Below are positions 42,929-49,625 of a DNA stretch of 64,000 nucleotides, piece by piece. Positions within the stretch are counted from its first letter, which is position 1. Every line of letters begins with the position of its first letter. The stretch comes from a virus: positions 1 through 64,000 of the IMG/VR virus record IMGVR_UViG_3300050821_002847, one strand, 5' to 3'. The notes under the pieces are model-generated. The model searched no databases. It was given only the letters and a program-made list of their open reading frames with translations, and was not told the origin of the DNA. The translations under genes were made by a program, and so were the position numbers.

Positions 42929-44219
42929 CGACAAGATGACTCCGGGTGAGACTGTGAGTCTCACGCCGGGGCCGGACCCCAAGGAGCGCATCCAAGCGAC
43001 CTCGGGTAGTCCAATCGTGGACGCTTCGGAAGTCATCGACGACGATTATTTCAAGCGCCTTCCGCTGAACGAGAAGCATAAGGTGCTGATGATGGACCCG
43101 CATTACAGCAAGGTCATGTCCCCGAAGCAGCAGGCGGATTTTCTCAACCTTGTGCATTATGGAGAAGGCGGAACCGAGTACGAGCGCAAGGAGCGTGACA
43201 AGGCTGCGACGGCGAAGGGAGTCGTCAAGAATGTAAGCTACGCGCTCCCGATGGTCGGAGGGATTGCAGGTGCGGCTACTGGCAGCGCGGTCCCTGTGTT
43301 CGGCACGGTCGCAGGCGGAGGGCTGGGCACGGCGGCGGGCGAGTCGGCACGGCAGGCGATCATGCATGGACTATTCCCAGAGGAGCCTTCGTCTACGTCT
43401 AGGGAAGGGTTGGAGCAGGACGTAATATGGGGATCGCTCGGCGCGGCGAGCGAACTCCCCGGCGCATTCGCGCGAGGCTATGGGCGTTCGATTATCTCCA
43501 AGATCGCCGAGGCCAAGAGTCCTAAGGAGGTTGGCGACGCGATTCAGGCATTCAATGACGCGCATCCGTTCGGGCTGACACAGCGAGGATTGCGCGAAGG
43601 ACTGGAGGGAGCCAAGCAAAAATTGTCCGCGCAGTTGTCTCCTATTTATAAGATGGCCACGGGGACTTCGGATATCGACACTGTGCTTCAGCCAATCTAT
43701 CACCAAGCACAGGTTGAGGATGTCGCCTTCGCACGGTCGCGGACCACAGCGAGCGGTAAGATCGTGAACACCGCGACCAATCGTGTCAGCAATGCTGTCA
43801 GCGACATTATTGAGGCGGCAAAGTCCCGCGCGGGAATCAAGGGCACCACTGCGACTGCTCAGCAACTCGCCAACTTCCAGATGGAGATCAAGAATCTCGC
43901 GTTCGAGTCAGCGCGGTCCAATCCGACTGTAGGAGGCGTGGCGCAGAAGCTCATGCGGGATGCGTATACTGCGGTCGGCGGAGAAGTGGACCGGCTGGCA
44001 CCTCCGGCACGGCCTATTCTGGATAGAATGACAGACATTCACGCGGCCTTGTCAGGACTGAAGCACTACCAGCCCGGAGCGATCAAGTCGGTGGTGGTGA
44101 CGGCGGCAACACATCCCACGACGGCGCGAGTGGTGTCTCCGGCAGTGGTTCCTGCGGCGGTGGCAGGCGGACGCGAAGTCTACAAGGGAGCCCGAGCACT
44201 CGGCGAGATGATTCCTTGA
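42903..44219 (+). CDS. putative internal virion/ejection protein, 438 aa
   Basis: It overlaps the previous gene by 26 bases; ATG 42903 lacks a clear ribosome site and ATG 42936 is an alternative. Residues 105-150 form a Gly/Ala glycine-zipper membrane segment (GGIAGAATGSAVPVFGTVAG) like those of ejection proteins that enter the host envelope; long helices follow. A membrane-penetrating internal protein is a plausible role for a short-tailed phage. Confidence 0.55.
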   Translation: MALPPPPNNDKMTPGETVSLTPGPDPKERIQATSGSPIVDASEVIDDDYFKRLPLNEKHKVLMMDPHYSKVMSPKQQADFLNLVHYGEGGTEYERKERDKAATAKGVVKNVSYALPMVGGIAGAATGSAVPVFGTVAGGGLGTAAGESARQAIMHGLFPEEPSSTSREGLEQDVIWGSLGAASELPGAFARGYGRSIISKIAEAKSPKEVGDAIQAFNDAHPFGLTQRGLREGLEGAKQKLSAQLSPIYKMATGTSDIDTVLQPIYHQAQVEDVAFARSRTTASGKIVNTATNRVSNAVSDIIEAAKSRAGIKGTTATAQQLANFQMEIKNLAFESARSNPTVGGVAQKLMRDAYTAVGGEVDRLAPPARPILDRMTDIHAALSGLKHYQPGAIKSVVVTAATHPTTARVVSPAVVPAAVAGGREVYKGARALGEMIP

Positions 44220-45250
44220 TTCTCGACGCAGGGATTCTCACTACATTTCAAGCCTGCCGACGCGAGCATCTTCTACGGTCCAGCTACACTCCCCTCAAAT
44301 GGCGTGCGAAGTCCCTGTTCGACCATGCCTTGCGCCGCGCTATCTTCTCTGTGTCCAATGCGGATGACCCGGTGCGATGCGCAAGCGATGCCTCGGCCTA
44401 CTTCATGCAGCAAGCGGCGGACCCTGGGCTCGACCTCCCCACAGGGAATCCCTATGTAATGGCCAAGGATTATTGCGCCATGCTAGAGACTATCATCCGG
44501 TCGCTTGCGAAGCTCGCGTTGCTCACCGTGAAGCCGGTCTCTCCAGTGAAGCTATCACCGACCGTCGAATGGCAGGTGCGCTCGTGGGCCGACGACTCGG
44601 GCACACTGCACCGCTGGATCACCGTGGACGACTGGTCGGACGCGGACTTTTATCGCGAGATGCACGGGTGGTGGACCGCCGGGGACCAAGCCGCGACCGG
44701 CGCGGGAATGACTCTGCACGTCGTGGAGATCGGGCAGGTGCGCAAGGTCGCAAATCGCGTGGCACAGAACGGCAAGGGGATTTATCGCACCGGGCAGATG
44801 CGGCGGGCGAGCCCATGGGCGCGTGGGTGGCGGCATCCGGCGATCCCGCAGATTCAGGCGCTGAGGTTCAAGCGCCGCGAGGGGCAGAACTTCTCGGGGT
44901 GGGACCCGATTTATCTCGCCGACTCGAGGATGGACCCGGAGGACTGGGTGCAGGCGATGTGGAAGGAGGGCGCGGCACAGGCGCTGGTGCACCACCTGAC
45001 AATCAATCCGCTGCCGCACGATGCGCGGGAGGCGGCGAGGGAGCAGGTGCTTGCGGAGGCGGAGGCCATGCAGGCGCTCGCGGGGAAGGACTGGCGGGGG
45101 ATGCCAATGTCACGGGGAGCGTGCGATGGCTTAGTGCCATGCCGCTTCCAGGAATGCTGCTACGCCGTGAAGCCGGTGGACCCGGCAACCCTCGGGCTAT
45201 ATCGTGTACGCAAAGAGACATCCCAATTGATTTCAATTGACTGCGGGTAG
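44216..45250 (+). CDS. Cas4/RecB-like protein, probably altered active site
   Basis: A 344-aa protein that probably starts at TTG 44216, overlapping the upstream stop. It has an N-terminal Cys (FQACRREHLL, Cys14) and a C-terminal set Cys303, Cys309, Cys314 and Cys315 (CDGLVPCRFQECC), the spacing of the 4Fe-4S cluster of Cas4/AddB-type PD-(D/E)XK proteins. The catalytic region reads WWTAGDQAATGAG then LHVVEIGQVRK, with no clear E-x-K, so nuclease activity may be lost. It lies just ahead of the lysis genes. It resembles the gene at 58435 in this respect. Confidence 0.45.
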   Translation: MILDAGILTTFQACRREHLLRSSYTPLKWRAKSLFDHALRRAIFSVSNADDPVRCASDASAYFMQQAADPGLDLPTGNPYVMAKDYCAMLETIIRSLAKLALLTVKPVSPVKLSPTVEWQVRSWADDSGTLHRWITVDDWSDADFYREMHGWWTAGDQAATGAGMTLHVVEIGQVRKVANRVAQNGKGIYRTGQMRRASPWARGWRHPAIPQIQALRFKRREGQNFSGWDPIYLADSRMDPEDWVQAMWKEGAAQALVHHLTINPLPHDAREAAREQVLAEAEAMQALAGKDWRGMPMSRGACDGLVPCRFQECCYAVKPVDPATLGLYRVRKETSQLISIDCG

Positions 45251-45284
45251 GCTTCGTAATAGGCTCCAAGCTGGAGGGCGAAGG

Positions 45285-45557
45285 ATGACCGTAAATCTGA
45301 GCCTTGGCAAGAACTGGAAGACAACACTGGGCGGGGCCATCTTCGCCGCCGCTGGGTTCGCCTATGCACTCCCTGCATTGCTTACCAGCGATAACATAAT
45401 ACTGCCCCCTAAGTGGCAGCATATTATCGTGCTCATAGCAGCCATCGGTGGGGCCATCATGGGATTCGGTGCCAAGGATTCCACCACGCATTCCACTCAG
45501 GCCGAGGTCAGTGCCAGTACGACGGCCAGTACAACGAAGACGGAGGTAACGAAATGA
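45285..45557 (+). CDS. holin candidate, two membrane spans
   Basis: 90 aa with ATG 45285 behind GGAGGGCGAAGG; upstream open frame is ignored. NWKTTLGGAIFAAAGFAYAL and HIIVLIAAIGGAIMGF are two hydrophobic helices, with a Ser/Thr-rich tail. Size, topology and the position ahead of a peptidoglycan peptidase suit a class II-type holin. Holins make the membrane lesion that frees the endolysin. Confidence 0.5.
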   Translation: MTVNLSLGKNWKTTLGGAIFAAAGFAYALPALLTSDNIILPPKWQHIIVLIAAIGGAIMGFGAKDSTTHSTQAEVSASTTASTTKTEVTK

Positions 45558-46153
45558 TAGCAATTGACAGAAGGGAATTCGTAAGGCGTTCGGGCCTGTT
45601 TGTGCTGCTGATCTCTGGGAGTAACTTTCTGACTGGGTGCCTGTTCTCCGGGAGCATCGAGTCTCAGATCGCAGCCTATGTGAACTTAGGTCTTAACGCG
45701 CTGGCCAGCATCATCAAGATTCTAGCGGCCAACGGAATTGTGATCGCCGCTGGGACCACAATCGAGAAGTATAGCAACGACATCAAGGCGGCCTTTGTCG
45801 ATGTCGGTCAGGGCATCATGGACTGGCAGAACGCTGCCACCGCCGACAAGGCCACGGCCCTGCTGAAAGTCAGCGAGGTCGTGCAGATTTTGCAGAATCG
45901 CATTGGGGTATGGTGGTCATCTCTCAATCTGCCGGACGGGAAGCTCTCCACTATTATCGCCGCGCTGCTGAGTGTGGTCACGACCACTCTGACGTATTTC
46001 CAGAGCCAGTTGCCGCCGCCACCGGCAACGGCTGGGCGTATGGCGCTGCCCGCCAAGCTCGCGGGTCCTGCGGTGAAGCGGTCGTCCGGCCAGTTCAAGC
46101 ATGATTACAATGCCATCGCTGAGTCGAACGGCTACAAGCAGTTCGATATTTAG
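45554..46153 (+). CDS. Tat-type lipoprotein, 199 aa
   Basis: ATG 45554 has GGAGG nine bases upstream and overlaps the holin-like gene as ATGA. The N-terminus has twin arginines (DRREFVRRSG, residues 5-14), a hydrophobic core and a lipobox LTGC ending at Cys29, predicting Tat export and lipid anchoring. The mature part is helical (NALASIIKILAANGIVIAAG). Phage lipoproteins can be outer spanins or superinfection-exclusion factors. No partner inner spanin is certain, but 48342-48899 is a candidate. Confidence 0.6.
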   Translation: MIAIDRREFVRRSGLFVLLISGSNFLTGCLFSGSIESQIAAYVNLGLNALASIIKILAANGIVIAAGTTIEKYSNDIKAAFVDVGQGIMDWQNAATADKATALLKVSEVVQILQNRIGVWWSSLNLPDGKLSTIIAALLSVVTTTLTYFQSQLPPPPATAGRMALPAKLAGPAVKRSSGQFKHDYNAIAESNGYKQFDI

Positions 46154-46161
46154 AGGGCTAA

Positions 46162-46353
46162 GTGTTCGCAGCCCTACTCATCTCCGTTGCGGAGTGGTTA
46201 GCAATCGGCACGTTCATCGTTAGCACCTATACCGTAGTGGTGCAACCCGTTTTGCGGCGTCCGGTTGTAACGACCATGAAGGCGGTAAAACACGTCGTAG
46301 TTAAGCCTGTTAAACCTGTGAAGCAGTTAGCTAAGAAGATCGCAGGCAAATGA
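46162..46353 (+). CDS. small membrane protein with Lys-rich tail, 63 aa
   Basis: GTG 46162 follows AGAGGG. A hydrophobic helix (LLISVAEWLAIGTFIVSTYT) is followed by VVVKPVKPVKQLAKKIAGK, a basic repeated tail. It is probably an inner-membrane protein of the lysis cluster, and could be a second holin or antiholin. Confidence 0.55.
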   Translation: MFAALLISVAEWLAIGTFIVSTYTVVVQPVLRRPVVTTMKAVKHVVVKPVKPVKQLAKKIAGK

Positions 46354-46439
46354 CGGTCTTGTACATCATGGCCGCGTTCGTTGTAGGCTGTGTGATTGGA
46401 TGGGTAGTCTGCGATGACTTTCGCAGGAATGTGAGGTAG
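46350..46439 (+). CDS. 29-aa membrane micropeptide
   Basis: It starts ATG 46350 in an ATGA overlap with the previous stop and encodes MTVLYIMAAFVVGCVIGWVV plus a basic end (DDFRRNVR). It is one short transmembrane helix. The overlap with both neighbours and clean composition support it as a gene despite its size. Confidence 0.5.
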   Translation: MTVLYIMAAFVVGCVIGWVVCDDFRRNVR

Positions 46440-46441
46440 GC

Positions 46442-46819
46442 ATGAGACTGAGAAAAGCGGTCGGACGCATCCTCTTCTTCGCGGTAGTCACCTACTTCGC
46501 GCCCGGGTGGAAGGTGTTCGCGCAGGCGGGCGCGGGTTATATGAAGGTCAACACGTCCCCCGTGACGGCACTGACCTATACCGACACTTCGATCAGCGAC
46601 GGAGATTATTACCAGTACGAGATCACTGCGGTCGATAGCGTGACTGGGCAGGAGTCCACTCCGCTCGTCGCTAACTTCGTGCAGATTCCCGCCTCGGGAG
46701 TGCATTCAGTGACGACGAAGTGGGGGGCGTCGCCCACGGCGAGTGTTACTTATAATGTGTACCGAACGCAGATACTTCCCCCCAACCCTCCGGTTGCCGG
46801 TAGCTCTACTGTGAATTAA
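46442..46819 (+). CDS. secreted fibronectin-III-like protein, 125 aa
   Basis: ATG 46442 has GAGG upstream. A signal peptide (RILFFAVVTYFAPGWKVFA, cleavage before QAG at 27-28) precedes one beta domain (YYQYEITAVDSVTGQESTP) with the YEI..V...G.ES pattern of fibronectin type III repeats. It is probably exported by the host Sec system. A hairpin covers its stop. Confidence 0.6.
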   Translation: MRLRKAVGRILFFAVVTYFAPGWKVFAQAGAGYMKVNTSPVTALTYTDTSISDGDYYQYEITAVDSVTGQESTPLVANFVQIPASGVHSVTTKWGASPTASVTYNVYRTQILPPNPPVAGSSTVN

Positions 46820-46830
46820 GGGCTACCGGC
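46796..46830 (+). terminator. hairpin at gene end, no T-run
   Basis: GCCGGTAGC (46796-46804) pairs perfectly with GCTACCGGC (46822-46830) around a 17-nt loop that includes the TAA stop. There is no poly-T, so it is at best a weak or factor-assisted terminator, or an mRNA-stabilising structure. Confidence 0.4.
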
Positions 46831-46860
46831 GATGGCGATGGTGGCTAGGAAAGTGAACAC

Positions 46861-47055
46861 ATGAGAATGCATAGAAGTTGGGCGGCTCAAAACCTCACCT
46901 TCGAGCGCAATTGCAAGTCATGCGGGAAACTTTTCACGGCAACCAATTCCCGGCAGATATTCTGCGATGCGGTGTGTCAGCAACGGCTCCAACAAATAAA
47001 ATTGAATGCTAGGCGGAAGTCCGAAAGAGCACAGGCAAGAGCGGCCAAGGCATGA
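46861..47055 (+). CDS. small zinc-finger protein, 64 aa
   Basis: ATG 46861 opens a basic protein with Cys18, Cys21, Cys35 and Cys39 (C-x2-C...C-x4... arrangement), a treble-clef-like zinc site, and an Arg/Lys/Ala helical tail. It probably binds nucleic acid. It ends in an ATGA overlap with the next gene. Confidence 0.6.
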   Translation: MRMHRSWAAQNLTFERNCKSCGKLFTATNSRQIFCDAVCQQRLQQIKLNARRKSERAQARAAKA

Positions 47056-47342
47056 GAGATTACCTTATGCGGGTTGCCATCGGCTTCGACTGCTTTGTGA
47101 ACGTGATTTGTGGTGGCTTGCTTGATGAGACAATTAGCGCTAGGTCTGGACGAGCGGCCCACGCCGGCAAGAGATGGGGCAAGATTTTATCCGGCGCCTT
47201 GGGTTTCTTCTTCCCGAATCATTGTCGGCACGCGGAGTTGCACGACGAGCAGCGGGCGGAATATGTGAGGTGGCTGGAATCGCAGTCTGATCCTATGTTG
47301 CGCAGGATGGCAATGGCGATGAAAGGTGAGGTGAGCGCATGA
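47052..47342 (+). CDS. conserved phage protein, 96 aa
   Basis: The sequence (VAIGFDCFVNVICGGLLDET, then AHAGKRWGKILSGALGFF) matches a small protein I recall near lysis genes of many phages, with no known function. A moderately hydrophobic N-terminus and a Cys/His end (FPNHCRHAELH) are visible. It overlaps the zinc-finger gene and the protease gene by 4 bases each. Confidence 0.6.
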   Translation: MRDYLMRVAIGFDCFVNVICGGLLDETISARSGRAAHAGKRWGKILSGALGFFFPNHCRHAELHDEQRAEYVRWLESQSDPMLRRMAMAMKGEVSA

Positions 47343-48148
47343 CTCTTCCCATCAGTCCGGCTGGACGGCGATATGGGTATATTCAGAATCCTCCCGACCA
47401 TCGCGACTTCGGACTGAGTTCTCTACCCATGCCGTCCGGTCCACCGCCGTCGTCGTTCTCGCTAAAGGAATGGCTGGGGCCGGTGAAAGATCAGGGCGAC
47501 GAAGGCTCGTGTACTGCACATGCCGGGACGGAGAACTTCGAGTTCCTTTATCGCAAGTACAAGGGCGAATCGCCCATCTTTAGCCCTGCATTTCTATATT
47601 ACCAAGAGCGCGTGCTCGACGGCTCGACCACATTCGACGACGAGGGCTCCACCGGGCGCAGTTCGTGCAAGGCCATGAACCAGTTCGGCGTGTGTCTGGA
47701 GAGCGAGTGGCCTTACGTCGCAGGACAGTACAGCATCCCTCCGACGCCGGGGCAACTCAGCGATGCCCTTGCGTACAGGTCTGGGGCCTATCATTTCCTG
47801 ACCACCGTGGGAGACATGAAGGCGTGCATTGCGTCGGGATACTGCTTTATGATTGGGTTCGCGGTGTATGAGTCCTTCGAGCGCATTGGCTCGGATGGCG
47901 TCATGCCAGTGCCAGACAAGGTGAAGGAGCAGGTGCTCGGTGGGCATGAGGTGCTCTGCTACGGATACAGCGACGCGAGGGGGATGCTGAGCGTGCTGAA
48001 CTCCTGGGGAACGTCGTTCGGGGACGGGGGGACGTTCTACATGCCATATTCGGTCGCGGCGGATAAGGATATTCTGATGGACGCTGCGATTCAGCATCTA
48101 GGGCCGGGATGGCGTGCCGCACCACCCGCGCCAGTCTCGGTCCTGTGA
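47339..48148 (+). CDS. papain-like cysteine protease (C1A fold)
   Basis: A 269-aa protein with a complete papain set: oxyanion Gln52 and catalytic Cys58 (KDQGDEGSCTAHA), catalytic His203 (GGHEVLCYGY) and Asn221 in LNSWGTSFGDGG. Only a short pro-like N-terminus (1-45) precedes the catalytic domain. Such proteases are rare in phages. Its position beside holin, lipoprotein and endolysin genes suggests a role in lysis, envelope damage or host-protein cleavage. No signal peptide is apparent. Confidence 0.85.
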   Translation: MTLPISPAGRRYGYIQNPPDHRDFGLSSLPMPSGPPPSSFSLKEWLGPVKDQGDEGSCTAHAGTENFEFLYRKYKGESPIFSPAFLYYQERVLDGSTTFDDEGSTGRSSCKAMNQFGVCLESEWPYVAGQYSIPPTPGQLSDALAYRSGAYHFLTTVGDMKACIASGYCFMIGFAVYESFERIGSDGVMPVPDKVKEQVLGGHEVLCYGYSDARGMLSVLNSWGTSFGDGGTFYMPYSVAADKDILMDAAIQHLGPGWRAAPPAPVSVL

Positions 48149-48154
48149 GCCACG

Positions 48155-48349
48155 GTGCGCCACATCCTCCAACTCACGCACGGGCGCGCCTGGGGGTGCT
48201 CCGATTGCGCGTGGGAGTTCGAGCCAGAGAAAGGTCCACCCAAGGGGGATTCGCTGGAGGAGATGAAGGCGAACTACTTGCGCCAGCGGGACAGAGAGTT
48301 CGCGATACATAAGTGCGCGGAGCATCCGAGGACACGGCGGGATGAGTAA
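48155..48349 (+). CDS. hypothetical protein, 64 aa
   Basis: GTG 48155 is the likely start; no strong ribosome site is seen. The product has CSDC near 15-18 and another Cys near 54, and charged helices (GDSLEEMKANYLRQRDREF). A single zinc site is possible. Its end overlaps the next gene by 8 bases. Confidence 0.5.
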   Translation: MRHILQLTHGRAWGCSDCAWEFEPEKGPPKGDSLEEMKANYLRQRDREFAIHKCAEHPRTRRDE

Positions 48350-48899
48350 CGAGGCTCCAGGCTCCAGGGCGGATTGGGCGGAAGTCATCGCACGGCTGAC
48401 TGCGATTCAGGACTCCATCAACCGTGCTGCTAGCAACGGGAAGGACAGGCCACCAGAGAAGATTCCTCTCATTGATCCTACCGCCAATGTTTTAAGTCTG
48501 GTCGAGGCGGCTGTAACACGGATAAACGACTTGCGAGACACAGATTTGAAGTGGCAAAGGGAACTACGTGAGCAGGAGCATAAATGTGGTGAGCAGCTAC
48601 AGGCTGAACGCCAGCGAGCCGACAGTGAAGCGAAGAGGGCAGAGTCAGGGCGTATTGATTCTCTCTTAGCCGCCAGTACAAACAATGTCGCTCTGGCCCT
48701 CGCGAAGCAGGAATCTCAAGCCTTGGCACAGGAGAAAAGAATTGCAGTGGTAGAACAGAACCAATATCAAGGCGTCGGTGCGGCGGGGCAGCGAGTCGAA
48801 GGGCGCCAGTTGAGTCAGTGGGCGGTAGGCATCGCAGTCGTGATTGGCATAGCAATAGTCGAGATTTTAGTACGCCTGTTGCCTGCGGCAGGCAAATAA
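48342..48899 (+). CDS. coiled-coil protein with C-terminal membrane anchor
   Basis: 185 aa from ATG 48342. Residues 60-130 are a long charged coiled coil (LRDTDLKWQRELREQEHKCG) and the last 30 a hydrophobic helix (LSQWAVGIAVVIGIAIVEIL). This C-terminal anchor layout is the reverse of a classical inner spanin (N-terminal anchor), so spanin is only one option. It lies next to the holin-like and endolysin genes. Confidence 0.55.
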   Translation: MSNEAPGSRADWAEVIARLTAIQDSINRAASNGKDRPPEKIPLIDPTANVLSLVEAAVTRINDLRDTDLKWQRELREQEHKCGEQLQAERQRADSEAKRAESGRIDSLLAASTNNVALALAKQESQALAQEKRIAVVEQNQYQGVGAAGQRVEGRQLSQWAVGIAVVIGIAIVEILVRLLPAAGK

Positions 48900-48909
48900 G
48901 GGAGGGACT

Positions 48910-49167
48910 ATGATGGCAACTCTAATGCTAAATCCAATCGCCATGATGGTCGAGTTCATCGTGTTCTGCTGCTGCGTAGCCGTCGTGATAATTCTAGGAC
49001 GCTGGCTGCTCAGCCTCACCGGACTTTCCATCCCGCAGCCGCTGCTGGTAGTCCTAGCGATCATCGCGTTCATAGTTCTGCTGATGATCTTCCTGAACTG
49101 GACCGGGATATACGATATGAACTTCGGAGGCTTAGGGCATCCCGGACATTCGATTACGGTACGGTGA
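48910..49167 (+). CDS. two-span membrane protein, second holin candidate
   Basis: 85 aa with GGGAGGG six bases before ATG 48910. Two hydrophobic helices (MVEFIVFCCCVAVVIILGRW and PLLVVLAIIAFIVLLMIFLN) and a short polar end. It directly precedes the peptidoglycan peptidase, so it may be the true holin, with 45285-45557 as a partner or antiholin. Confidence 0.5.
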   Translation: MMATLMLNPIAMMVEFIVFCCCVAVVIILGRWLLSLTGLSIPQPLLVVLAIIAFIVLLMIFLNWTGIYDMNFGGLGHPGHSITVR

Positions 49168-49625
49168 TGGCGCTCGATAACATCTCGGAGGCGAGACTGG
49201 CCGAGGTCCACCCGGCGCTGGCGGCGCGGATTAGAACGCTCGCGTCACAGTTGGACTTCCCGCTGCGCATCACTGCCGGGATTCGCACCGTGGCGCAGCA
49301 GGACGCTCTGTACGCGCAGGGGAGAACTGAGCCGGGGCCGGTGGTTACGAACGCGCAGGGGACCGAGAGTAACCATGTGCTCGGGCTCGCCTGTGACATC
49401 GTACCTATGGACCTGCCGGACGTGCATCCCGACTGGGACGCCTCGGACGCCTCGTGGAAGCGCATCGTGGCGCTCGCAGCATCGAACGGATTGCGCGACG
49501 GGGTGAGTTGGAAGGACGAGCCGCATCTGGAACTGGCGGAGGTACCGGAGGTGCCTACGGCGGAGATGCAACAGGTCTATATGGACGCGGGGACTGTAGG
49601 GGTCTGGGCGGAGATTAACGTCTGA
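49167..49625 (+). CDS. endolysin, M15 L-Ala-D-Glu/DD-peptidase type
   Basis: 152 aa from ATG 49167 (TGATG overlap; GTG 49164 is possible). ITAGIRTVAQQDALYAQGRT (34-53), SNHVLGLACDI with His70 and Asp77, and KDEPHLEL with His120 give the H-x6-D...H zinc site of VanY/M15 peptidases such as T5 endolysin. It would cleave peptide cross-links of peptidoglycan. No signal peptide is seen, so release depends on a holin. Its 3' end overlaps the convergent polymerase gene by 49 bp. Confidence 0.88.
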   Translation: MALDNISEARLAEVHPALAARIRTLASQLDFPLRITAGIRTVAQQDALYAQGRTEPGPVVTNAQGTESNHVLGLACDIVPMDLPDVHPDWDASDASWKRIVALAASNGLRDGVSWKDEPHLELAEVPEVPTAEMQQVYMDAGTVGVWAEINV

